Notes: generated from the letters alone by a model not told the origin. 64,000 nt of DNA from Hydrococcus rivularis NIES-593 (GCF_001904635.1 NZ_MRCB01000019.1:1-64000), one strand, 5' to 3'. Shown: positions 1 through 9,925, counted from the first letter of the stretch. A program made the numbers and translations.

Positions 1-208
1 GGTTTAAACCTTATCAAGCTTGAGTAGATATTTGTCTACAAAATTAGTAACTATTCTGAGATGAGGAAAAAAGTTAAAGAACGCAACAGCGTTTGGTTCT
101 ACTCGCTAACTGTCCGAGCAGAGCTTGATAGACTAGAGGTGAGAGTAATCTACAAGTTCTCAATCGCGAGTACTATGACCAGGTTAGCTTGAAATTTGAG
201 AGATAGCA

Positions 209-319
209 GCGATCGCTCTCTACCATTTGATGTTGCTATTCGCCGCCAATCTTTACTCACCAGCCGCGATCGCTTATTACAGGAGCGCTAACTAATCTTT
301 TCTGCTCTCGTGCGATCGC
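209..319. repeat. HIP1 octamers in the leading spacer
   Basis: The 341-base stretch before the first gene holds no recognisable ORF. It contains three copies of the octamer GCGATCGC at 209-216, 266-273 and 312-319. This is the highly iterated palindrome of many cyanobacterial genomes, and it recurs throughout the window in genes and spacers alike. It is the main compositional sign that the DNA is cyanobacterial. A ten-base palindrome (GGTTTAAACC) sits at the very start. Confidence 0.9.
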
Positions 320-341
320 TAGCAACATCGTTATTGAAACA

Positions 342-1820
342 ATGCGAATTACAGACAACCTTCAGAAATTACTCGATATTTTTCCCCCACAGATTCGACA
401 GGTCTTAAAACAACACCCACAGCGAGACAACTTAATTGAAGTCGTTCTGGATCTGGGTCGTCGCCCAGAAGCCCGTTTCCTAGACGAACGCGCGGAGCAT
501 CTGTCTGACACTCTCGTCACCCGCGAACAGATCGATTATTGCATCGATCGCGTGGGTCGCTTTGGGACGGATAACCGGGCAGGTATCGAGCAAACCCTGC
601 ATCGCATTAGTGCCATTAGAAACCGGAATGGAGACATTATTGGTTTAACCTGTCGCGTCGGTCGGGCAGTCTATGGGACGATCGACATGATTCGCGACTT
701 GGTAGAAACGGGGAAGTCGATTCTGATGCTAGGTCGTCCAGGCGTGGGAAAAACGACTGCATTGCGGGAAATTGCGCGGGTGTTGGCGGATGACCTAAAT
801 AAGCGCGTTATCATCGTTGACACGTCTAACGAAATTGCCGGGGATGGCGATATCCCCCATCCAGCGATCGGTCGGGCGCGGCGGATGCAAGTGGCAAGTC
901 CCGAACTCCAGTACAAAGTGATGATTGAGGCAGTGGAAAACCATATGCCCCAAGCGATCGTCATCGATGAGATCGGTACTGAGCTAGAAGCCTATGCAGC
1001 GCGAAGCATTGCCGAGCGGGGCGTACAGTTGGTGGGCACCGCTCACGGCAACTCGATTGAAAACCTGATTAAAAACCCGATCCTGTGCGATCTGGTGGGT
1101 GGGATTCAGTCGGTCACCCTCGGCGATGAAGAAGCTAGACGACGGGGTAGCCAGAAGACCGTGCGAGAACGCAAAGCGCCTCCCACTTTTGATATTGCCG
1201 TAGAAATGCTGGAACGGCAGCGCTGGGTAGTTCATGAAAGCGTCGCCGATACAGTAGATAGCCTCCTGCGGGGGCATCAGCCACATCTGCAAATGAGAAC
1301 GATGAATGGAAACGGTCGGGTCGCGATTACTCGCACGGTTCCCCCCGTGCCAGTACACGAACAACCCCTTTCCTACGAACCTTTAGACGTTTCCGAGTCA
1401 AACGGTTGGCGAAAGACAGGACAAATCATCCCTTTCCCAAACGTGCAATCCTTGGACTCTGTTCGTTATAAGCTGGCTCTTATGGGCAAAACTTCGCCGT
1501 TGCGTCTTTACGCCTACGGCATTGGTCTTCACCAATTGATGTCTGCGATCGAGACGCTGAATTTACCTATCGTCCTGACCCGGAAAATCGAGAAGGCTGA
1601 TGCCATCTTGGCATTGCGATCGCACTTGAGAAAAAACGCCGACCTACGGCGCATGGCTAAAAACGATCGAGTGCCAATCCATACCATTAAAGCCAACACA
1701 ATTTCTCAGATTGCTCGAGCCTTACAACAGTTGTCGGACATGAATGAAATAAGGATCGCACTCGATAAGCAAGATCGACTCGGACAAGTCAAGGAAGCGA
1801 TCGCTGCCAGCCCGATTTAG
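342..1820 (+). CDS. ycf45: Ycf45-type AAA ATPase with C-terminal R3H-like domain
   Basis: 492 residues. The central part (about 120-290) is a P-loop ATPase with Walker A GRPGVGKT and a Walker B-like IVIDEIG. It resembles stage III sporulation protein AA and the plastid/cyanobacterial Ycf45 family. The C-terminal 100 residues look like the R3H/single-strand nucleic-acid-binding part of the family. Ycf45 is conserved in cyanobacteria and red-algal plastids; its cellular role is poorly known. The start MRITDNLQKLL matches the usual family start, so the ATG at 342 is kept. Its TAG overlaps the stop codon of the convergent GYD gene. Confidence 0.85.
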   Translation: MRITDNLQKLLDIFPPQIRQVLKQHPQRDNLIEVVLDLGRRPEARFLDERAEHLSDTLVTREQIDYCIDRVGRFGTDNRAGIEQTLHRISAIRNRNGDIIGLTCRVGRAVYGTIDMIRDLVETGKSILMLGRPGVGKTTALREIARVLADDLNKRVIIVDTSNEIAGDGDIPHPAIGRARRMQVASPELQYKVMIEAVENHMPQAIVIDEIGTELEAYAARSIAERGVQLVGTAHGNSIENLIKNPILCDLVGGIQSVTLGDEEARRRGSQKTVRERKAPPTFDIAVEMLERQRWVVHESVADTVDSLLRGHQPHLQMRTMNGNGRVAITRTVPPVPVHEQPLSYEPLDVSESNGWRKTGQIIPFPNVQSLDSVRYKLALMGKTSPLRLYAYGIGLHQLMSAIETLNLPIVLTRKIEKADAILALRSHLRKNADLRRMAKNDRVPIHTIKANTISQIARALQQLSDMNEIRIALDKQDRLGQVKEAIAASPI

Positions 1821-2137
1821 ACAGAGGTGACTAACTCAGCCGTATCGGTCTTTTTTTGGAAACTGCCGATGAATTCATCAATCGGAATGGCTGCCATAGT
1901 CAGAACTCTTACGCTGCCACGGGAACTTAACTCAGCAGCTATCCGCGCCATTTGCACGTTGTCCGGTCCCTCAACGATATTAACGAAATCATAAGGTCCA
2001 AGCACGGCATACTGCGAGAGAACTTTTACGCCCAGGGCTTCAAATTCCTTATTAACTTCTTTGATTCGCTCTGGGTTGTGTTTGAGGGTTTTGGCTCCTT
2101 CATCAGTTAGATTGCTCAAAATAATGTAGGTGGACAT
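1817..2137 (-). CDS. GYD domain protein
   Basis: 106 residues starting MSTYIILSNLTDEGAKTL, a typical GYD-domain start (ferredoxin-like alpha/beta fold, small proteins of unknown function). The longer reading frame to 2245 is rejected because a perfect TAGGAGGT Shine-Dalgarno sits at 2141-2150, just before the ATG at 2137. The motif VLGPYDFVNIVEGPD carries the hallmark GxYD. The stop TAA (1817-1819) overlaps the TAG of the convergent ycf45. Function unknown; probably soluble and cytoplasmic. Confidence 0.8.
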   Translation of the reverse strand: MSTYIILSNLTDEGAKTLKHNPERIKEVNKEFEALGVKVLSQYAVLGPYDFVNIVEGPDNVQMARIAAELSSRGSVRVLTMAAIPIDEFIGSFQKKTDTAELVTSV

Positions 2138-2290
2138 ACCAAACCTCCTAAAGCATTTTATCAAAAAGCTTTTCCTGAAGATAAAGAACTTTTCTAACTT
2201 CCCTCCACTTCTAGTGTAACGATCGGCTAATTGACCTAACCTCAATAAATGTTAAGCAGCCAGCGTGCCCAGCCATTTACCCAACTTCCC

Positions 2291-2740
2291 CTAAACTTCA
2301 ATCAGATCGGTATGTCCAAATCCCAATGCATAGTTAAGGACCGAAATGACCTTGGGCGTAATCTTAAGAAGTGCCACTGTTTCAGCCGTGGGATGCCAAG
2401 ACATACTCGCGATCTGTGGAAATTTGCGTTCGAGAATGGCGATCGCGCGATCGAACTCATCGGGATCGGTGACAATTTCAGCAATCGCTCCCATTGAGAG
2501 TCCTTTAATCTGATTCCAGTCTTCGTAGTCGCGATCGATAGTCAGCGATACCTTATTGCACTTTCTGATATTGTGTACTTTCTGGCTGTCTGGGGATACA
2601 ACAGCGTAGATCGTCAAGCCATCATTGGCATAAGCAACTGTAGTCGCTTGGGGATATCCATCTTCGCGGATAGTCGCTAAGGTCATTATGTTGTGTTCCC
2701 CCATCAGTTCGAGGATGAAGTTTTTGACTTTCTCCTCCAT
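2291..2740 (-). CDS. pyridoxamine 5'-phosphate oxidase-family (FMN split-barrel) protein
   Basis: 149 residues with the N-terminal pattern of flavin-binding split barrels (MTLATIREDGYPQATTV) followed by a VHNIRKCNKVSL strand. This places it in the PPOX-like/general stress protein family, which binds FMN or F420. It is far shorter than true PdxH and lacks that enzyme's C-terminal signature, so a vitamin B6 role is not implied. A good Shine-Dalgarno (AAGAGGAG) precedes the ATG. It lies 16 bases downstream of the DUF1816 gene on the same strand, so the two are probably co-transcribed. Confidence 0.75.
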   Translation of the reverse strand: MEEKVKNFILELMGEHNIMTLATIREDGYPQATTVAYANDGLTIYAVVSPDSQKVHNIRKCNKVSLTIDRDYEDWNQIKGLSMGAIAEIVTDPDEFDRAIAILERKFPQIASMSWHPTAETVALLKITPKVISVLNYALGFGHTDLIEV

Positions 2741-2756
2741 GACTCACTCCTCTTTT

Positions 2757-3035
2757 CTAGCAACTTTCCCCCTCAAATATGGTTAACCGTTTTGGGTTAC
2801 AGTATTTGATGCTTGCTTGAATTTCTTTGGCCCCCTCTGCTTGTAAGTCTTCGATATAACCCGGACCCATAGTTTGGGCTTCTTGAGAACTCTGAAAGGG
2901 TCCGAAGTAGTAGATGCACTGAGGGTTCACTGTGACGATCTCTACCCACCAATATTTACCATCAATTGATGAATCACTATTTATCGGATCTGCGATCGCG
3001 CTGAGTGGATTCAGAGATAAATTGTCACCATGCAT
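2757..3035 (-). CDS. DUF1816 domain protein
   Basis: 92 residues. The core WWVEIVTVNPQCIYYFGPF is the signature of DUF1816, a small domain found almost only in cyanobacteria, often in phycobilisome-containing species. Function is unknown. The N-terminal 25 residues are low-complexity and specific to this copy. No clear Shine-Dalgarno precedes the ATG; instead a 7-base inverted repeat abuts it. It heads a two-gene unit with the flavin-binding protein downstream. Confidence 0.75.
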   Translation of the reverse strand: MHGDNLSLNPLSAIADPINSDSSIDGKYWWVEIVTVNPQCIYYFGPFQSSQEAQTMGPGYIEDLQAEGAKEIQASIKYCNPKRLTIFEGESC

Positions 3036-3065
3036 AACACTTGCACTTATTCAAAAAGAGTGTTA
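3035..3065 (-). promoter_or_regulatory. hairpin abutting the DUF1816 start codon
   Basis: Perfect 7-base inverted repeat TAACACT/AGTGTTA at 3035-3041 and 3059-3065 with a 17-base loop. One arm touches the start codon of the DUF1816 gene, which has no obvious ribosome binding site. It could be an operator or an RNA hairpin affecting initiation. The rest of the spacer (3066-3480) contains HIP1-type sequence but no supported gene. Confidence 0.35.
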
Positions 3066-3480
3066 TTTATTTAACTCTACCGATTGAAAGTGAGGAAATT
3101 GTGAGGGTTGAGTGGAAATTTGGCTCGTAATGAGGCACGAGGCTTAGTTCTTTCTGGTACAGTTGTTCCGTTCCCACCCGTTTTGCTTGCATTTGCCTGG
3201 ACTCAATTGAAAGACGTACCCGTGATTCAAAGTAAATACTCTCTTAGGTAAGTTGTTGGCGAATTGGTAAATCGCGATCGCGCCTGAAAGCTGAAAATGT
3301 TACATCGGTTTGTCAATAAGTTCTGATATAAAACCAAAGAACGAGGCTAAATAAATAAGCTTTTTAGCGATCGCAATCAAAACTGGGAAACCTAGCCTTA
3401 GTCCCTCATCAGCAATTATGCAAATTAAGTTTTGAGGTGTTATCGATGGCTCTAACCTGGATGAAAAATCTTGCTCTCGC

Positions 3481-4413
3481 CTAGAAAAGGTCGCTGAGAG
3501 AACCGTCGATGCTAAGCCGTCGAATGGCTGTGGCAAGTAGGGGTGCGATTGAGACGACGTGCAATTGTGGCCAGTCCAGATCGCTTGGCGATACAGAGTC
3601 GGAGACAAAGATTGCCCTGATGCTCCCATGAGCAAGCTTGGCACGCGCATTCTTGACAAACAGTCCATGAGTGGCAGCAACGGTCATCTCAGCGCGGGCA
3701 CCCGCGTTGAGGAGTGCCTCAATCCCTCTAGCAATCGTGCCGCCCGTTGAAATCATGTCGTCGATAATCAGGCAGGGGCGATCGCGCACGTCACCGATAA
3801 CTCGCGTCACCTCAGTTTCTGTGCCACTCTTGCGCTGCTTATGCAGCACGATCGCGGAAGTATTGAGCTGTTGGGCATAATGAGTTGCCATCTCAAGCCG
3901 TCCGATATCTGGCGACACCACAACGAGATCGGGAGGTAGCCGATCGCGTAACGCTTCACAGAACGTCGGTACTGCCGTAAGGCTGTCTACAGGAATGCGG
4001 AAAAACCCTTCAATTTGCGGGGCGTGCAGATCGAGCGTGATAACCTGATTGATGCCAACAACCTGTATCAGTTCGGCCACCATACTGGCGCTAATTGGTT
4101 CCCGCCGTCCATGTCGCTTATCCGAACGAGCATAGCCAAAATAGGGCACAATGGCGACAATCTGGCTAGCTGCCGCGCGACGGCACGCATCTGCAAACGC
4201 GAGAAGTTCAACTAGGTGGTCGTTGACTGGGGGCGAGGTTGACTGCACGATGAAGACCGTCTTGTGGCGGACTGATTCGAGCAACTGCACCGCAACTTCG
4301 CCATCTGGGAAACGTTCGGTTACGCAAGCCCCTAACTGGACTCCCAATTCTTGGGCGATCGCATTTGCCAATCCTGGATTAGCGGTGCCAGCCAAAAGAA
4401 TGAAGTTAGCCAT
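3481..4413 (-). CDS. prs: divergent ribose-phosphate pyrophosphokinase (PRPP synthetase)
   Basis: 310 residues with both halves of the PRPP synthetase fold. The N-terminal half has RFPDGEVAVQL and the C-terminal half has the PRPP-binding loop CLIIDDMISTGGTI. The enzyme transfers pyrophosphate from ATP to ribose 5-phosphate. The catalytic flexible-loop region reads YARSDKRHGRREPISA, where housekeeping enzymes have the YARQDRK type, and FFRIPVD replaces FFDIPVD. These differences suggest a second, divergent paralogue rather than the essential prsA. An AAGAGGT Shine-Dalgarno precedes the ATG. It stands alone between two spacers. Confidence 0.8.
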   Translation of the reverse strand: MANFILLAGTANPGLANAIAQELGVQLGACVTERFPDGEVAVQLLESVRHKTVFIVQSTSPPVNDHLVELLAFADACRRAAASQIVAIVPYFGYARSDKRHGRREPISASMVAELIQVVGINQVITLDLHAPQIEGFFRIPVDSLTAVPTFCEALRDRLPPDLVVVSPDIGRLEMATHYAQQLNTSAIVLHKQRKSGTETEVTRVIGDVRDRPCLIIDDMISTGGTIARGIEALLNAGARAEMTVAATHGLFVKNARAKLAHGSIRAIFVSDSVSPSDLDWPQLHVVSIAPLLATAIRRLSIDGSLSDLF

Positions 4414-4682
4414 TCTTAGTACCTCTTGTTGCTAGAGAGAGGCTCATTCCCCACTACCAGACCACCTTATCGATCTCAATCCTGGTTAAATTTTTCGGTT
4501 TCACACTGCGGCGGTCATCTTAGCTCGCTTGTTGTAAAAATCGACGAGCTTATCTAATTTCATTCTAAAAAAATCACTGAGATTATACTTAAAAATTAAT
4601 CCGGCAGCATTTCAGATTTTCCCATTAGCTTCTTAACTTTAGTTTACAAACAGCTTCTAACCTAATCAGGAACCAGGAAAAG

Positions 4683-4699
4683 CCGTCCTAGAAGGACGG
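4683..4699. repeat. CCGTCC/GGACGG hairpin resembling an IS200/IS605-type end
   Basis: CCGTCC at 4683-4688, loop TAGAA, then GGACGG at 4694-4699, followed by GGTTTTAGACCC. This layout (hairpin then GGGGTTTTAGACCC) resembles the right ends of TnpB-encoding IS200/IS605 elements in cyanobacteria. No transposase or tnpB remnant is seen in the 448-base spacer 4414-4861. It could equally be a hairpin in the amrS leader. The rest of the spacer holds no supported gene. Confidence 0.35.
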
Positions 4700-4861
4700 G
4701 GTTTTAGACCCATCTTTCTGATAACCGTCTCTATCGAGCGAGACAGTAAACAGATATCGGGGCAGAAGGTGAAGATGTCAATTTTTCTAAACGCTTCTAT
4801 CTACGAAAACCCGATCGCGTTAGAAAGATATTGAAGCTGTGTTCCGCGCGATCGAGTAGTC

Positions 4862-5881
4862 ATGGCAATAAAAGAAGCAATGCTTTATGAAAAGCTAGCA
4901 GACAATCGAGTTCGCTGCCATCTGTGCGCCCATCGTTGCCTCATCGCCGATGGCAAAATGGGGATTTGTCAAGTTCGCGAAAATGAAGGCGGAAAACTTT
5001 ATACGCTGGTTTACGGGCGCACGATTAGCCAAAATGTAGACCCAGTGGAGAAAAAGCCGCTGTTTCATTTTTATCCGGGTTCGACTGCTTATTCGATCGC
5101 CACCCCAGGCTGTAACTTTCGCTGTGCCTGGTGCCAAAATTGGGAGATTTCCCAAATGCCGCGTCTTGAGCATATCATTGCTGGCTATGAGGCGACCCCC
5201 GAACAAATCGTGGCTGACGCACAGCGCTTTGGCTGCCGCAGTGTTGCTTACACCTACACGGAGCCGACCATCTTTTTTGAGTATACCTATGATACGGCAC
5301 GACTCGCTCGTGCGGCTGGTTTGGCCAACATCTACGTGACTAACGGCTACATGACCGCTGAAATGTTGGAGACCATCCAACCTTATCTGGATGCTGCCAA
5401 TATTGACCTGAAAGCGTTCCGCGATCGAACCTATCGGCACTATATCGGGGCGCGGCTACAGCCAGTGCTAGACAGTCTCAAGGCAATGAAACAGCTGGGG
5501 ATCTGGCTTGAAGTAACGACCTTGGCGATCCCCGGCATCAATGACGATCCGGCAGAGTTGAGGGATGCCGCGCAATTCATCGCTCAAGAGCTTGGTGTGG
5601 ATACCCCCTGGCATCTCAGCCGCTTCTTCCCAGATTACAAGCTGACAGACGTGCCACCGACGGCGCTAGATAAGCTGCGTCAGGCACGGGAAATCGGACT
5701 GGCAGCCGGGCTAAGATACGTCTATATTGGCAATGTCCCCGATGCGGAGAGCCAGAACACTTACTGTCCCGGATGCGGTAACGTAGCGATCGAGCGCAGT
5801 GGTTTGGGAGTGTTAGACAACCGAATTCAAAATGGATGCTGTCCGGATTGTGGATTCGCGATCGCGGGGGTTGGGATGTAA
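4862..5881 (+). CDS. amrS: AmmeMemoRadiSam system radical SAM enzyme
   Basis: 339 residues. The radical SAM cluster motif is C84-x3-C88-x2-C91 (GCNFRCAWC). It is flanked by an N-terminal cysteine cluster (C19, C22, C26, C36) and a C-terminal zinc-ribbon-like CPGCG...CCPDCG. This is the AmrS/PflA-like family that co-occurs across genomes with Memo-like (AmmB) and AMMECR1-like (AmmA) proteins; neither partner lies in this window. The substrate is not established. The ATG at 4862 gives the expected start; no strong Shine-Dalgarno is visible. Confidence 0.85.
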   Translation: MAIKEAMLYEKLADNRVRCHLCAHRCLIADGKMGICQVRENEGGKLYTLVYGRTISQNVDPVEKKPLFHFYPGSTAYSIATPGCNFRCAWCQNWEISQMPRLEHIIAGYEATPEQIVADAQRFGCRSVAYTYTEPTIFFEYTYDTARLARAAGLANIYVTNGYMTAEMLETIQPYLDAANIDLKAFRDRTYRHYIGARLQPVLDSLKAMKQLGIWLEVTTLAIPGINDDPAELRDAAQFIAQELGVDTPWHLSRFFPDYKLTDVPPTALDKLRQAREIGLAAGLRYVYIGNVPDAESQNTYCPGCGNVAIERSGLGVLDNRIQNGCCPDCGFAIAGVGM

Positions 5882-6053
5882 GGTGGATCGTTTACCTCAG
5901 GAGTCGTCGTTTAGGATGCCATCGCGATCGTCTCACAAGAGTCTCATCTCAAGTGTTTATTAGACCCCTGTAAAAATATTAAGAAGTCTATTAGGCAAGA
6001 AAACTAATAGATTGCCATAATAATAGTGGTCAAAGAAGAGCCAATCGCGATGA

Positions 6054-7151
6054 ATGGGTCAAGTTCATAGCAACATGAACTATTTAACCTGGTTAAGTAA
6101 GGGAGCTTCCCTCTATTTTTCCCAACTAGATCGTTCTCGCCGATGGCTCGCACGCCAACTCGCTGAGTTCGGGTTAGGAGCGGTAGAAACTCCGTTTGAG
6201 ATTATTTTTTCCGAACCTGGGATCGGGCTTCGCTCCTATAGGTCCGACTGGGAAAGCGGACCGGTAATGCTAATCGTTCCCGCCCCGATTAAAAGCGCAT
6301 CGATTTGGGATTTGAGTCCCTCTGTCAGCGTTGTGCGTCATTGCCTTCGGGCAGGATTGCGAGTATACCTTATCGAGTGGGAGCCGCCAGGAGAAGCTCA
6401 ACAAGATTCCGGTTTGTCGGAATATGCTGACCGCCTTATTCTAGACTGTTTGGAACAGATCTCGTTGGAGACCGGACAATCACAGATTTTCCTAGCCGGG
6501 CATTCCTTGGGAGGAACTCTCGCTGCCATCTTTTGCGCCCTCCACCCCGAACGAGTCAAAGGACTGATTCTCCTGGGATCTCCTCTTGGTTTTGGTTCGT
6601 CGTCGGGAATTCTGGCTTCTTTCGTAGCAGCTTCTCCCAAAACTTCTTTTTTAACGGCAGCTCTGGGAAATGTTCCCGGCTCATTTCTCTCTATCGTCTC
6701 CGGAACTATCGCTCCAGTCCCCCTCGGATTTGACCGATGGCTGGATTGGATTTTAAGCCTTCGGGATCGCCACGCCCGATTGACCCACCTGCGGGTCGTC
6801 CACTGGACGCTCGAAGAGATGCCCATGGCACAGCATCTTTTTGAAGAAGTTGTTGAGAAATTGTATCGCGAGGATCGCTTTCTGAGCGGAACCTTAAGAG
6901 TTGGGGGAAAGCTGGCTCTGCCAGAGCAGGTGACAGCTTCGGTGCTGAGCGTGGTAGATGCGCGATGCCGACTCGTTCCGCCTCAGTCCGTCGTGCCATT
7001 CCATCAAGCCATTCGCCATCCCGATTCCCAACTGCTGTGGTATGAAGGAGACACGGGAGTCGCTCTGCAACACGTCGGGATGCTCGTCGGACGGCAGGCT
7101 CATCTGCATATTTGGCCGCAAGCGATTCGCTGGATTCAAACTCATTCGTGA
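6054..7151 (+). CDS. PHA-synthase-like alpha/beta hydrolase
   Basis: 365 residues with an alpha/beta-hydrolase fold. The nucleophile elbow is GHSLGG with Ser151. Overall layout (VYLIEWEPPGEAQQDSGLSEYADR, then the elbow, then the C-terminal VDARCRLVPP and QHVGMLVG motifs) is that of class III PHA synthase PhaC. True synthases use Cys in a GxCxG elbow, so this protein may be a hydrolase or depolymerase rather than a synthase. The ATG at 6075 (MNYLTWLSKG) is an alternative start: a six-codon reading frame, ATG 6050 to TAG, ends four bases before it. Confidence 0.65.
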   Translation: MGQVHSNMNYLTWLSKGASLYFSQLDRSRRWLARQLAEFGLGAVETPFEIIFSEPGIGLRSYRSDWESGPVMLIVPAPIKSASIWDLSPSVSVVRHCLRAGLRVYLIEWEPPGEAQQDSGLSEYADRLILDCLEQISLETGQSQIFLAGHSLGGTLAAIFCALHPERVKGLILLGSPLGFGSSSGILASFVAASPKTSFLTAALGNVPGSFLSIVSGTIAPVPLGFDRWLDWILSLRDRHARLTHLRVVHWTLEEMPMAQHLFEEVVEKLYREDRFLSGTLRVGGKLALPEQVTASVLSVVDARCRLVPPQSVVPFHQAIRHPDSQLLWYEGDTGVALQHVGMLVGRQAHLHIWPQAIRWIQTHS

Positions 7152-7186
7152 ACTGCTGCAAGTCCTTCTCTGTCATAATAGTAAAT

Positions 7187-9925
7187 TCATAAATCAATCT
7201 CTGCTTTCACTAACTCACGAGTGCGACGGAGGTGGAAACCGACTTTTTCACACACTCGCTGCATGGCATGATTTTCAGGCAAAATTTCAGCCGAGATCCG
7301 CTCTAATTGCTCGTCGCGACCAACTTGTACCAGTCGTTTCAGCAACTCAGTTCCTAAGCCAAGACGCTGGTATGGATCGCTGACCAGCATAGCGAATTCG
7401 CCCTCGTTTACCCCTGGCAATTTACTTAAGCGACCTACTGCTAGGATTTCGGGGGTTCCAGTTGCCGGATTTCGGTACTCCGCCACCAGTGCCATCTCGC
7501 GATCGTAGTCAATGAAGCAGAGGCGGGTTAACCACTCGTGGGTGGTAAGCCGACTCAGTGCCATCAGATGGAAATAACGCCAATAGATGCTTTGCTCGGA
7601 GAGGGTTTGGTAAAATTGAACCATTTGCGGCTCATCTTCCGGTCGAATAGGGCGAATCGTAACGGGGGTGCCATCTTCCATTTTCCATGGTGCGACGTAT
7701 TGGAGTGGATAGGGACGAATTGCTAGTTTGGGAAGTTGGCCTTCTGCGATCTCTTCTGGGTGAAGCACGATCCGGGCATCTAGCACTATCATCTGTTCTG
7801 AAGAGACGAATAGAGGATTGATGTCAATTTCTCTAATCCAAGGCTGCTCGACCACAAGCTGGCTGAATCGCACTATCAGATGCTCTAAAGCGCGAAGATC
7901 CACAGATTTGCGTCCTCGGACTCCTTTGAGGGCTTTATAAATTTTGGTTTGTTCCATCATCCGCCGCGCCAGGGTTGTATTGAGAGGAGGTAGCGCTAGC
8001 GCTCGGTCTCTAAACACCTCTACCAGTTGTCCCCCGGAGCCAAACAGCAGCACCGATCCAAATTGGGGATCGATGCTACTACCGACGATTAGTTCATAAC
8101 CGCCATTGAGGTTGAGCATTGGCTGTACGGTCACTCCCAAAAAATGCTCCTTCCCGGCTTTTTCTCTCACCGATGTTTCAATGGCACGATAAGCCCATTT
8201 GACATCTTCTGCGCTGAGGAGATTCAACTGCACCCCACCCACATCGGTTTTATGGGTAATGGTTTCCGACAGGAGTTTCAGCACTACGGGATAGCCAATA
8301 GCGTTAGCTAATTCTACTGCTTCGGTTTCATTCTCGGCTATCGCCGTCTGGATAACAGGAAGACCGTAGGCGGACAGAATGCGTTTAGATTCCAGTTCGG
8401 TGAGAATAGTTCTACCTTTGTGGCGCACCGATTTGACAATCGCTTCTGCCAGAACGCGATTGGGTATTCCTTTCTCATCGGGGGGTATGGTCGGAGTTTC
8501 GTAGATGCCGCTCAAGTTGTAGCTGTATCGCCACATGAAATTAAAGAGCCGCGCTGCTGAATCGGGATAGCGATAGGTGGAAATGCCAGCGCGATTGAGA
8601 ATGGACTCGCCCGCCGCTATCTCATCTCCCCCCATCCAACTAGCCAAGACGGGTTTGTCAGCGTTTTTGGCGAGATGTTTCAACTGTTCGGCTGTCTGGG
8701 TGGGATCGGTCATGGCTTGGGGAGTTAGAATCACCAGTAAACCGTCACTGCCCGGATCTTTGAGGGCAATCTCTACAGCTTTGGCATAGCGTTCTGGGTT
8801 CGCGTCACCTAGAATGTCAATCGGGTTGCCATGACTCCAGTGAGGGGGCAGACATTCGTTGAGTTGGGCAATTGTTGTTTCAGAAAGTTCTGCCAGTTCG
8901 CCTCCCGTGGCAATTAAGGTATCAGTCGCCAGTACCCCCGGTCCTCCAGCATTGGTGATAATGGTCAGTCGAGGCCCTTTGGGCAAGCGGGGATGTTTGG
9001 CTAGTACCTCTGCCAGAGCGAACAGTTCTGAAATGCGATTGACTCGCAGCACCCCGCAGCGGCGAAAGGCGGCATCGATAACCTCATCACTACCTGCCAT
9101 GGCTCCGGTATGGGAGGCGGATGCCTTAGCTGCTGCTTGCGTCTGACCCGCTTTGATGATGATGATTGGCTTAGTTAATGCCACCTCCCTTGCCGCAGAG
9201 AGGAATGAGCGAGCATCGCCTATCGACTCCATGTAAATAATAATGCTCTGGGTGTAGGGATCGCTACCGAGATAGTCAATCAGATCGCCCCAACCCACAT
9301 CTAGCATCGTGCCAGTGGAAATAAAGGCACTAAAACCGACATTCTCAGAAAAGCTCCAATCGAGGACAGCAGTACACAGGGCACCGCTCTGACTGATAAA
9401 GCCAACATTGCCAGGACGAGCTATTGCGCTGGCAAAAGTGGCATTGAGACCCGTATGCGGATTCATTACTCCAAGGCAATTGGGACCGATAATGCGCATC
9501 TTGCCCCGCGCTTTCTCGATGATTTGCCGCTCTAAATCGAGTCCCGCCGAGCCGATTTCTTTAAAGCCCGCAGAAATGATAATCGCACCTTTGACACCAG
9601 CTTCAACGCACTCTCCAATGATGCCGGGCACTGTCGGTGCGGGAGTAGCGATGACCGCTAGCTCCACTGGTTCTGGGACCGCCTTGATGTTGGGGTAGGC
9701 TTTAATGCCCAGGACGCTACGTCGGGCAGGATTGATGGGAAAAACTGTGCCGCCAAAGGGGTTGCTGATTAGATTCCACAGTAAAGTTCGCCCCACACTT
9801 CCTTCTTTTTCGGTAGCACCGAACACGGCTATCGTCTCCGGTGCCAAGATGGAGTTGAGGGGCTGGCGCTCGGAGCGGAAAATATCGTAAGCCGGATCGG
9901 TAGTTGGTTTGAAGGGCTGTATCAT
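7187..9925 (-). CDS. acyl-CoA synthetase (NDP-forming) fused to GNAT acetyltransferase
   Basis: 912 residues. Residues 25-470 form the CoA-binding and ligase-CoA domains of ADP-forming acetyl-CoA synthetase, about 495-720 the ATP-grasp domain, and about 745-912 a GNAT domain with [13 protein letters not shown]. The layout is that of the Pat/YfiQ protein acetyltransferases. The phosphohistidine motif [13 protein letters not shown] with His272 is intact here, whereas in enterobacterial Pat the synthetase half is reported to be inactive. It may therefore still form acyl-CoA as well as acetylate proteins. It stands alone and is convergent with the hydrolase gene, 35 bases away. Confidence 0.85.
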   Translation of the reverse strand: MIQPFKPTTDPAYDIFRSERQPLNSILAPETIAVFGATEKEGSVGRTLLWNLISNPFGGTVFPINPARRSVLGIKAYPNIKAVPEPVELAVIATPAPTVPGIIGECVEAGVKGAIIISAGFKEIGSAGLDLERQIIEKARGKMRIIGPNCLGVMNPHTGLNATFASAIARPGNVGFISQSGALCTAVLDWSFSENVGFSAFISTGTMLDVGWGDLIDYLGSDPYTQSIIIYMESIGDARSFLSAAREVALTKPIIIIKAGQTQAAAKASASHTGAMAGSDEVIDAAFRRCGVLRVNRISELFALAEVLAKHPRLPKGPRLTIITNAGGPGVLATDTLIATGGELAELSETTIAQLNECLPPHWSHGNPIDILGDANPERYAKAVEIALKDPGSDGLLVILTPQAMTDPTQTAEQLKHLAKNADKPVLASWMGGDEIAAGESILNRAGISTYRYPDSAARLFNFMWRYSYNLSGIYETPTIPPDEKGIPNRVLAEAIVKSVRHKGRTILTELESKRILSAYGLPVIQTAIAENETEAVELANAIGYPVVLKLLSETITHKTDVGGVQLNLLSAEDVKWAYRAIETSVREKAGKEHFLGVTVQPMLNLNGGYELIVGSSIDPQFGSVLLFGSGGQLVEVFRDRALALPPLNTTLARRMMEQTKIYKALKGVRGRKSVDLRALEHLIVRFSQLVVEQPWIREIDINPLFVSSEQMIVLDARIVLHPEEIAEGQLPKLAIRPYPLQYVAPWKMEDGTPVTIRPIRPEDEPQMVQFYQTLSEQSIYWRYFHLMALSRLTTHEWLTRLCFIDYDREMALVAEYRNPATGTPEILAVGRLSKLPGVNEGEFAMLVSDPYQRLGLGTELLKRLVQVGRDEQLERISAEILPENHAMQRVCEKVGFHLRRTRELVKAEIDL

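Noticed and set aside
2249-2497. 82-codon plus-strand ORF antisense to the flavin-binding protein gene
   Set aside because: Inside a supported gene and without a ribosome binding site.
3300-3680. 126-codon minus-strand ORF overlapping the 3' end of prs
   Set aside because: It lies in another frame of prs for half its length, has no ribosome binding site and no recognisable motifs.
4895-5440. 181-codon ORF antisense to amrS
   Set aside because: Wholly inside a clearly coding radical SAM gene; a shadow frame.
6706-7197. 163-codon ORF antisense to the PHA-synthase-like gene
   Set aside because: Shadow of a real gene with biased third positions; no family resemblance.
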